Shown here: positions 1-6,256 of the stretch, in pieces
How the letters are laid out: every line of letters starts with the position of its first letter
Position numbering within the stretch: position 1 is the first letter of the stretch
Assembly: GCA_031367345.1 (NCBI GenBank)
Contig: JANLPR010000061.1
Coordinates: 1-17,243 of the forward strand
DNA from: JADKIH01 sp031367345
GTDB taxonomy: Bacteria; Bacteroidota; Bacteroidia; AKYH767-A; 2013-40CM-41-45
Length of the DNA stretch: 17,243 nt
Direction of reading: 5' to 3'
Position numbers and translations under genes: made by a program
Notes under the pieces: generated by a model
The model's input: only the letters and a program-made list of their open reading frames with translations
Told to the model about the DNA's origin: nothing
The model's database searches: none

Positions 1-20
1 AGATTTATTTATTCAAATCT
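1..20 (-). terminator. possible weak hairpin after the efflux operon
   Basis: AGATTT (1-6) and AAATCT (15-20) are perfect 6-bp inverted arms around an 8-nt loop, just past the stop of the last minus-strand gene (26-28). The stem is all A/T except one pair per arm, and the window ends at base 1, so any T-tract cannot be seen. It may be a weak intrinsic terminator or chance. Confidence 0.25.
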
Positions 21-25
21 AATGC

Positions 26-238
26 TCAACAACAATTATTACCCTTTTGAACTGACGGACATTTTTCTGAACCATAACTACAAAAAACACAACAATCACC
101 AGTAAGAGGTCGAAGAATAGTTTTACACTTTTCACATTCATAAAAAAACAAACACGAATCTATCGGCATTACTTCATTCTTAGAATGATGGCAAACAGGG
201 CATGTTAAAATGGACTCCAACTTAATTTCCTTACTCAT
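26..238 (-). CDS. GDCCVxC-family cysteine-rich small protein
   Basis: This 70-residue protein has a CPVC pair (residues 13-16), C29, a CEKC pair (35-38), the family signature GDCCVFC (47-53), C60 and a terminal CC (69-70), so it is probably a zinc-ribbon-like or soft-metal-binding fold. The match to the GDCCVxC domain-containing (seleno)protein family is by motif; that family is commonly found beside mercury and copper resistance genes and some members carry selenocysteine, whereas here all positions are Cys. It has no signal peptide, so it is likely cytoplasmic. Its ATG (238-236) overlaps the TGA of the pump N-half (237-235) as ATGA, so translation is probably coupled. Its biochemical function is not established; metal binding or delivery to the pump is inference. 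Confidence 0.8.
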   Translation of the reverse strand: MSKEIKLESILTCPVCHHSKNEVMPIDSCLFFYECEKCKTILRPLTGDCCVFCSYGSEKCPSVQKGNNCC

Positions 239-1503
239 TCGTTTAGTTGCGTTTCGCTAATATGTCTATAAGCATTCTCCACCATCACAATTCCATCATC
301 CACTATAACCCCAATCGCCAATGCTATTCCGGTTAAAGACATAATATTACTTGAAAAGCCGAAATAATTTAGTAAAATAAAACTTGCGGCAACAGAAATT
401 GGAATCTGAATTAGAATGATCAAAGCAGATCTCCAGTGAAATAAAAACAAAAGAACCACGATTGATACACTTATAAAGACTTCAATTAAAGTACCCTTTA
501 CAGAACTGATGGCATCTTCAATTAAAGTACTACGATCGTAATCAATGTGAAATTTAATTCCTTCAGGTAACCCCTTTTGAATATCAACCAATTTAATTTT
601 CACTTTCTTAATCACATCGTCGGCATTTTCACCATATCTCATAACAACTATTCCACCTACTCTCTCACCTTCTCCATTTTGATCGAAGATACCATACCTA
701 ATATCACCTCCCATTTGAACAGTACCAACATCCTTGACTCTAACAGGAATATTATTGATAGTATTTAAAGAAATATTTTCTATTTCTGCAATGGATTTAA
801 TATACCCAAGCCCTCTTACGATATAAGATTTATCACTCATTTCAAATTTCCGCCCTCCAACATCATTATTATTAGCTTTAATTGCTTTTAACACATCCAT
901 CATTGACAGATCGTAATAATTTAATTTTACGGGATCGATCACTACTTGATATTGTTTTTGAAATCCTCCGAAAGATGCAACTTCACTCACACCGGGAACC
1001 GTCTGTAGGGCGAATTTAATATACCAATCTTGCAGTGCACGCTGTTCGCCGAGATCATATCCTTTTGCATCTAAGGTGTACCAAAAAATATGACCAACTC
1101 CAGTTCCATCGGGTCCTAAACTTGGAAGAACATTTTCGGGCAATAATTTCTGAGCGAAACTTAGCCTTTCGGTAACTCTAGTTCTTGCCCAATAGATATC
1201 CACATTGTCTTCGAAAACCAAATAAACGAAACTCATTCCGAACATAGAGGAGCCCCTGATATTTTTCAATTTAGGGATGCCTTGCAAATTAGCAACGAGA
1301 GGATAAGTTACTTGGTCTTCGATGACTTGTGGGCTTCGACCCATCCATTCAGTAAAAACGATTACTTGATTCTCCGATAGATCGGGAATAGCATCAACAG
1401 GATTATGATTTGCTTCATAAATACCCCAGCCGAACATAGCAATTGATGCAATCAATATTATGTATCGATTTCGTAACGAAAATGAAATGAGTTTTTCTAC
1501 CAT
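235..1503 (-). CDS. cusA: CusA-type RND efflux pump, N-terminal part (split gene)
   Basis: These 422 residues match the first ~425 residues of CusA/CzcA-family (HME-RND) inner-membrane pumps. They contain TM1 (about 13-30), the first periplasmic porter/docking region with PVDAIPDLSENQVIVFTEW (35-53), then TM2 (about 338-357), TM3 and TM4 (about 388-409). TM4 reads IGVIVDDGIVMVEN. Its aspartate aligns with E. coli D405 (proton relay), and alanine replaces the extra acidic residue of CzcA-type pumps, favouring monovalent Cu/Ag. The protein stops at a TGA in the cytoplasmic TM4-TM5 loop. The missing remainder is the separate gene at 6246-8141. The start ATG is 12 bp after the HMBD gene and matches the usual family N-terminus. 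No internal damage is visible. It is an intact half-protein or, less likely, a pseudogene fragment. Confidence 0.92.
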   Translation of the reverse strand: MVEKLISFSLRNRYIILIASIAMFGWGIYEANHNPVDAIPDLSENQVIVFTEWMGRSPQVIEDQVTYPLVANLQGIPKLKNIRGSSMFGMSFVYLVFEDNVDIYWARTRVTERLSFAQKLLPENVLPSLGPDGTGVGHIFWYTLDAKGYDLGEQRALQDWYIKFALQTVPGVSEVASFGGFQKQYQVVIDPVKLNYYDLSMMDVLKAIKANNNDVGGRKFEMSDKSYIVRGLGYIKSIAEIENISLNTINNIPVRVKDVGTVQMGGDIRYGIFDQNGEGERVGGIVVMRYGENADDVIKKVKIKLVDIQKGLPEGIKFHIDYDRSTLIEDAISSVKGTLIEVFISVSIVVLLFLFHWRSALIILIQIPISVAASFILLNYFGFSSNIMSLTGIALAIGVIVDDGIVMVENAYRHISETQLNE

Positions 1504-1515
1504 TATAGTATTACA

Positions 1516-1779
1516 TTATTTCTTTTTCATTTCAGATAAGTCCATCCCACATTTAGGGCAGCTTCCAGGTTTGTCTGACAATACATCCAAGTCCATTTCG
1601 CACTGATAAAATGTATCTCCGGCTTTCAATTTTGTTGTATCCAAATTTGCTGATTGCTCTTTTTTCATCGTAGCAGATGAATCCGTTGCAACATTTTGGT
1701 CGTTTTTCGGTGCAGGAGATGAACAACCACCGATAAATAATAGCGCAGTTGATACTGCTAATAGGATTTGCTTTTTCAT
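1516..1779 (-). CDS. small lipoprotein with heavy-metal-binding domain (HMBD)
   Basis: This 87-residue exported lipoprotein has a hydrophobic signal with lipobox FIGGC (Cys19), a Ser/Lys/Asp-rich linker, then an HMBD module at about 58-83: YQCEMDLDVL...KPGSCPKCGMDL, with C60, C74, C77 and M79 as likely metal ligands. The module is the one usually written YxCPMHPxV...PGxCPxCGMxL, found alone or fused to CusB and P-type ATPases in Bacteroidota; here the MHP stretch is MDL. A second copy of the module lies in the adaptor at 2586-3806. The gene sits 12 bp before the pump N-half and 155 bp after the DUF2231 gene, so it may also start a sub-transcript. A role as periplasmic Cu(I)/Ag(I) chaperone feeding the pump is inference from family and position. 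Confidence 0.85.
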   Translation of the reverse strand: MKKQILLAVSTALLFIGGCSSPAPKNDQNVATDSSATMKKEQSANLDTTKLKAGDTFYQCEMDLDVLSDKPGSCPKCGMDLSEMKKK

Positions 1780-1810
1780 TGTTGTATTTGTTTTAAAATT
1801 TATTTTTTTC

Positions 1811-1942
1811 TAATTTCTATTAATCATTATTCTCCAATTTTTATTCAAAACATTTTTCATTATTCATTACTAATTATTCATTATTCATAAATCATTATTC
1901 AAATTATTTTTCATTAATCATTACTAATTATTCATTATTCAT
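1811..1942. repeat. degenerate 7-bp repeat tract with 36-bp direct duplication
   Basis: The largest gap inside the operon (1780-1934) is mostly a degenerate heptamer array, CATTATT on the plus strand with variants CATTACT, AATTATT and CATAAAT. Within it, 1853-1888 and 1907-1942 are 36-bp direct copies differing at one base (T versus A at copy position 11). The second copy runs into the end of the DUF2231 gene and contains its TAA stop (1937-1935). No gene or clear promoter was found here. It may be a slippage-prone spacer. Confidence 0.85.
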
Positions 1943-2573
1943 CATCATCCTTACCCAAATGATGGCCTTGCGGACCAACTCCTTCTTGATGAACAAGCAT
2001 TGCTCCGTGGTGACCGGCAATTGAAACAGTAGTTGCAGCTGACAACATCAAAATTGTTACTACAAATTCCACGACTTTAGAGTTTCTAAGAAAATAATAC
2101 GAAATTATTTTTCCGATAAGTGCAAATAAGCCAAACCAAAATGTTAATTCCGCCATTTCTTCGTGAACTTCAAAAATCTCCTTCGCTCTTCCAGCTAATT
2201 CATGAGGATGAGCATGAAAAGTATTAGATGCAAGCCATGCAGAAACAATTCCTGTTGCCAATAGAATTAAAGTTACAAGACTAAATTCTTTCTTGTGAAT
2301 TAGTAAAGACAGCAATTGAAACACTGCTGCAAAAATTATCAATACAATTGGGAAATGAACCACCAATGGATGATAATTCATGAACACATTTATTGATTCA
2401 GAACTTTCAGTAACTGCTCCTACACTTTTGTGAGCAGAATCCAATACTTCAACATTCATATTCATTGTATCCACAGCTTTCGGTGCATCAATTTTTTCTG
2501 AATGTTCATGAGCTACTGCCGGCATAATAATCATTACAAGCACAACTAAAAATGAATAAAATTTCTTTTTCAT
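1935..2573 (-). CDS. DUF2231-like histidine-rich membrane protein
   Basis: This 212-residue protein has an N-terminal signal peptide (about 1-21, ending AVA), a His/Met/Asp-containing periplasmic stretch, and four predicted membrane helices (about 74-92, 97-115, 142-162, 168-187). HPLVVHFP (68-75) opens the first helix and GHHGAMLVHQEGVG (187-200) follows the last; both are hallmarks of DUF2231 membrane proteins. The tail is HHLGKDDDE. The many histidines (HEH at 22-24, HAHPH at 120-124, GHH) on the membrane face suggest metal or heme contact, but no activity is established for this family. It starts 12 bp after the second adaptor gene, so it is part of the efflux operon. A role in copper handling is inferred from location. 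Confidence 0.72.
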   Translation of the reverse strand: MKKKFYSFLVVLVMIIMPAVAHEHSEKIDAPKAVDTMNMNVEVLDSAHKSVGAVTESSESINVFMNYHPLVVHFPIVLIIFAAVFQLLSLLIHKKEFSLVTLILLATGIVSAWLASNTFHAHPHELAGRAKEIFEVHEEMAELTFWFGLFALIGKIISYYFLRNSKVVEFVVTILMLSAATTVSIAGHHGAMLVHQEGVGPQGHHLGKDDDE

Positions 2574-2585
2574 AACTATAAGTAT

Positions 2586-3806
2586 TTACATTTTCATTCC
2601 AGGCATACCTTGGTGTCCTTCCATAGGATTCGCCCCTCGTTTAAATATATATTCGCTGTTGAGTAAATATGCACCTGAAGTTACAACAACATCGCCATCA
2701 GTTAAACCATCAGTTATTTCAACTTGATCTCTATTTTGAATGCCTAATGAAACCATTTTGTTTTCAAAAATACCATTGCTGGTATGAATCCAAACATTTG
2801 CACCAAAACTATCTTGAATAATGGCATCAACAGGTAAAGTTAATGCGTTTACACTTTTCGTTTGAAACGAAATATTAGCTAACATTCCCGGTTTTAAAAG
2901 TACAGATTGATTATTTATTTTAAAACGGACGACAACAAATCTATCCTTTGTACTTACTTGTGGATCTATAAAATCAACTTTTACTGAAAGTGCTTTTTCA
3001 TCAATTCCCGGAAAATAAAGTTCTGCTTTTGTTCCAATTTTCACATTCTCTAAATTAGGCAGATACAACTCTGCTTCTACCCATAGCGAATTTAACGATG
3101 CAGTTTGAAATATCGTAGCTCCTTCGGCAAGGTATTCTCCTTCTGAGGCAACAGTTTCTAGTATAAAACCATCACTTGGAGAAAAAACTTTAACATGGTC
3201 ATTTGCTTTTTTAGAAGACCTTAAATTATCAATTTGGAAATCCGACATCCCATATAATTTCAGCTTAGTTGCAACGGCTTCATTAATCTCTTTTGAAAAA
3301 CCATTTTTCCCAATTGAATTAATGAACTCTTGTTGCGTTCGATTTAATTCTTCACTATAAATTTCATACAGCAACTGACCTTTACTTATTTTATCACCCG
3401 GATTTTTAATATAAAGTTTTTCAATTCGGCCACTAATTTTCATGCTTATTGCCGTAGTAAAATTTTGATCAATTGCTATTTTTCCGGTCAAGGTTATTTC
3501 TTTTGAAATATTACTTTGTCTAATTGTATCCCATTTAATATTGGCTAATTTAATTTGCTGTCCACTTAACTTTATTTGACCGGTTTTTAGATTGTTCTTT
3601 TTTACCTTAATCAATTTCATGTGGCAAATTGGACAATTCCCAGGTTTATTCTCGACCACTTGTGGATCCATTGAACAAGTATAATATTCATCAGCTGCGG
3701 CTATAGTTGAATCATCTGAACCACGTTTACAAGAAGACATGATGAAAAATGCCGCCAATAAAGAGGCTACTATAAACTTTGAATGTTGTATTTTAAAACT
3801 ATTCAT
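2586..3806 (-). CDS. cusB: CusB-like RND periplasmic adaptor lipoprotein 2, with HMBD
   Basis: This is a membrane-fusion (HlyD/CusB-type) adaptor bridging the inner-membrane pump and the outer-membrane channel. An upstream ATG at 3854 exists, but ATG 3806 is preferred: it gives a clean lipoprotein signal (lipobox IMSSC, Cys26) and an 8-bp overlap with the upstream stop (ATGAATAG). From this start there are 406 residues. An HMBD follows at about 41-67 (YYTCSMDPQV...CPICHM, with C44, C58, C61), then the beta-barrel/lipoyl/hairpin core, including SGRIEKLYIKNPGDKISKG. The tail MEGHQGMPGMKM is Met/His-rich, fitting Cu(I)/Ag(I) capture. It is clearly different from the adjacent adaptor at 3799-5034, and two adaptors in one operon is notable. 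Confidence 0.9.
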   Translation of the reverse strand: MNSFKIQHSKFIVASLLAAFFIMSSCKRGSDDSTIAAADEYYTCSMDPQVVENKPGNCPICHMKLIKVKKNNLKTGQIKLSGQQIKLANIKWDTIRQSNISKEITLTGKIAIDQNFTTAISMKISGRIEKLYIKNPGDKISKGQLLYEIYSEELNRTQQEFINSIGKNGFSKEINEAVATKLKLYGMSDFQIDNLRSSKKANDHVKVFSPSDGFILETVASEGEYLAEGATIFQTASLNSLWVEAELYLPNLENVKIGTKAELYFPGIDEKALSVKVDFIDPQVSTKDRFVVVRFKINNQSVLLKPGMLANISFQTKSVNALTLPVDAIIQDSFGANVWIHTSNGIFENKMVSLGIQNRDQVEITDGLTDGDVVVTSGAYLLNSEYIFKRGANPMEGHQGMPGMKM

Positions 3807-5034
3807 CTGAACTTTTATTAATGAAACTTTCACTATCGACCATATATTGAGCATTTAGTGCAATACTATCTTTTTCATTTATTCCATAGATTATTTGAAC
3901 CAACGAATCACTTACAATTCCTATTTTTACAGTTTTAGTAACAAATTTATTCCCCATTTTTTCAAAGACGATATGATCTTTTCCAAGATCGACTACTGAA
4001 CTTTTTGGTAGCCAAACACCTTTAATAGCTGGAGAATTAATTTTAGCAGAAACGAGTGAGCCAATTTTCCATTGAGAAATTTCATTATCCAGATATACTC
4101 TAACTTCAACTGAAGAAACATTCTGTGCTATGATAGGTTCTATATAATTAATAGAGGCTATAATTGTTTTAGAAGAATCCATTTCCGAAAACAAAATTAC
4201 CTTATCACCTATTTTTACATTGTTCACCTCACTTGAAAATAAATTTAGTACTGCCCAAACTTTATCTGTATTATAAACGGCAAGAAGCGATTGTCCTTTT
4301 TGAATATACATTCCTTCTTTTAAAGTAAGAGTAGAATTGCTCGATGCTTGAATATTGTTCGCTTGATAATTCTTATTAGCTACTTGAGCATTCATGCCAC
4401 TACCCATTGCCGATTTTGATTTTTGAGAATTATCCATCTGTGATTTACTTCCAATATCCATAACAATTCCTGAAAAATCACTATAGATAGGAAGCGGATT
4501 AATTACTTTTTTAGATTTTACGATTGATTGAATTTGAGAATTCGTTAATCCTAGAAGTTCCAGCTTTTTTTCAGAATTCACTTGCAAGGATGTTCCTGTA
4601 GATTCGCTTGAAATGATTTGAATTAAATTTTCCTGTTCTGTAAGTATATCCGGACTATAAATATCCATTATGCGCTGCCCATTCCTAACAGTTTCAAAAT
4701 TATGAGAAACGTAAAGCCGTTCGATTCTTCCACCGAAAAGAATACTAATATTTTTTTGTAAAAACGGGTCATATTTAATCATTCCGTTTGCCATTGTTGA
4801 AATAGAAACAGAACGGCTGGATGGCATAATTACTTTCACATCACTAAAGACAACTTTATCTACAGACTGAGTTAAGCCATCTAACTCAATGGGAGTATTA
4901 GAAGGAATATGCCGATGTTCATCTCTTGTACACGATAAAACAAAAACGGAAAAAAATAAAACCGATAATACAAGTCGGAAAATTATTAAACTTCCCGACA
5001 ACACATGCTTACCGTATTTCGAGTTGTTTTTCAT
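3799..5034 (-). CDS. CusB-like RND periplasmic adaptor lipoprotein 1
   Basis: This is a 411-residue HlyD/CusB-type adaptor with a long signal sequence ending in lipobox FVLSC (Cys35). A central GGRIERLYVSHNFETVRNGQ (101-120) and RIMDIYSPDILTEQENL (121-137) match the lipoyl half-motif and the start of the alpha-hairpin seen in copper adaptors. The mate half-motif is GMYIQKGQSLLAVYN (from 241). A Met/Ser/Asn-rich insert (M200, M210, M214) may be a flexible metal-catching loop. Unlike the next adaptor it has no HMBD. Its ATG lies inside the TolC-like gene (26-bp overlap) and its TAG overlaps the next gene's start, so translation is probably coupled in both directions. It likely pairs with the second adaptor around one pump; that is inference. 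Confidence 0.88.
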   Translation of the reverse strand: MKNNSKYGKHVLSGSLIIFRLVLSVLFFSVFVLSCTRDEHRHIPSNTPIELDGLTQSVDKVVFSDVKVIMPSSRSVSISTMANGMIKYDPFLQKNISILFGGRIERLYVSHNFETVRNGQRIMDIYSPDILTEQENLIQIISSESTGTSLQVNSEKKLELLGLTNSQIQSIVKSKKVINPLPIYSDFSGIVMDIGSKSQMDNSQKSKSAMGSGMNAQVANKNYQANNIQASSNSTLTLKEGMYIQKGQSLLAVYNTDKVWAVLNLFSSEVNNVKIGDKVILFSEMDSSKTIIASINYIEPIIAQNVSSVEVRVYLDNEISQWKIGSLVSAKINSPAIKGVWLPKSSVVDLGKDHIVFEKMGNKFVTKTVKIGIVSDSLVQIIYGINEKDSIALNAQYMVDSESFINKSSDE

Positions 5035-6256
5035 AAGCTACTTGAAGTTTAAATAATGTAATTACTTTTTCCATGTAATCTAATTTTGCCATTTGATACA
5101 TTTTAATAACATCTAATACTACGATCAGATCTTCTGTATTTTGTTTATACGCAGCCATAGAAGATGAAACACTTTTTTCATAGGCAGGAAGAATATTTAA
5201 TTCGTAATTAACTACTTGTTCCTTACCTGATCTATAATTTATTTGAATTGCTTCAATCATTCCTGATGCTTCATTAATGACCGCCTGTTTGCTCAATTCG
5301 ATTGCATTAATTGAATTTGTGATTCCTTTAATGCTCGACTTATATTCTTTAGCAGCCCAAGGTGCAATTGGAATTGTTATCATTCCCATAGCCGTAAACA
5401 TATTAGGCATCATAGTTAAAGGAGTCATGTGCGAAAATGAAATTCCGAAATCAGGCAATCTTTTAGATTTCTCGTAAGCTTGTTTCGATTTCAGTAAATT
5501 TATCGTGGCATCTAGTTGCAAAATATCACTTCTCGATTTGGCAATTGTAGAATCATTCGCAATTCCAAATTTAAAATCTTTTGGACTAATAGTAGTGTCC
5601 ACATCAAAATATGTTGAAGGAGGTCGATTCATAAGTGTATTAAGTTCGGCGATTTTCATCTTTATATCGGCTTCGAACATTGTGGTCATATTTCTAAGTT
5701 CGTACAATTCTGCTTGAGCTTTATAGATCTTATTCAATTTTTCTTTGTTGTATTTAAAATTCAATTCAGCCAATTCAATAATTTGATTGAGCGTTGAATC
5801 AGTTTCAATTATTAATGCGAGCTTCTTTTTTAATATTGCATAGCTGAAATAACTTTCTTTCGCCATTGCAAAGAGTTCATTCCGTTTGGCCTCTTTCCCT
5901 TTTTGTTCAACAGGAATCATACCTTGCATATATTTATAATTTGCCTTTTGCTTAGAAGGGTTAGGAATCATTTGTTCTCCGGTAAACATCCACATACCTG
6001 TATTGAAATCACGATACTGACTTTGCCAAGGTCCGGTAGAAAAGGTTGGTGGCATCCAACTCTTAGTCATCTGAGAAAAATTTTCCGCTGCTTCAACTTG
6101 TTGGTCATACATTTTTAGCATCGGATTATTTTTTTCAACAATTGCTAAAACAGAATCGAGTATTAAAACTGTATCAGCTTTAAGAAATGATTGAGCAAAT
6201 GTTTGGTACGAACAAACATTGACAAGTAAAAATAAAATCCATTTATTATTCTTCAT
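5009..6256 (-). CDS. TolC/CusC-like outer-membrane efflux channel
   Basis: This outer-membrane efflux protein family member is the exit duct of the tripartite pump. An ATG at 6283 is available, but the ATG at 6256 gives a standard signal peptide (MKNNKWILFLLVN..., cleavage after FAQ at residue 22), so 415 residues are annotated. The mature protein shows the amphipathic, Ala/Lys/Glu-rich helices of the family, for example KREALF-like helices near YFSYAILKKKLALIIETD. A Met-rich stretch near its start (WMPPTF, GMWMFTGEQMIPN, KYMQGM) is common in Bacteroidota copper-type channels. The start overlaps the pump C-half by 11 bp and the end overlaps the first adaptor by 26 bp. This Cus channel assignment rests on context. 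Confidence 0.88.
   Translation of the reverse strand: MKNNKWILFLLVNVCSYQTFAQSFLKADTVLILDSVLAIVEKNNPMLKMYDQQVEAAENFSQMTKSWMPPTFSTGPWQSQYRDFNTGMWMFTGEQMIPNPSKQKANYKYMQGMIPVEQKGKEAKRNELFAMAKESYFSYAILKKKLALIIETDSTLNQIIELAELNFKYNKEKLNKIYKAQAELYELRNMTTMFEADIKMKIAELNTLMNRPPSTYFDVDTTISPKDFKFGIANDSTIAKSRSDILQLDATINLLKSKQAYEKSKRLPDFGISFSHMTPLTMMPNMFTAMGMITIPIAPWAAKEYKSSIKGITNSINAIELSKQAVINEASGMIEAIQINYRSGKEQVVNYELNILPAYEKSVSSSMAAYKQNTEDLIVVLDVIKMYQMAKLDYMEKVITLFKLQVAYEKQLEIR

Noticed and set aside
1853..1942. 36-bp duplication as a CRISPR-like array
   Set aside because: Only two copies, low-complexity heptamer sequence, one copy overlapping a stop codon, no cas genes, and no unique-spacer pattern.
3806..3854. 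Upstream ATG at 3854 for the second adaptor
   Set aside because: It adds 16 residues ahead of a clean lipoprotein signal and lengthens the overlap with adaptor 1; ATG 3806 gives an 8-bp overlap.
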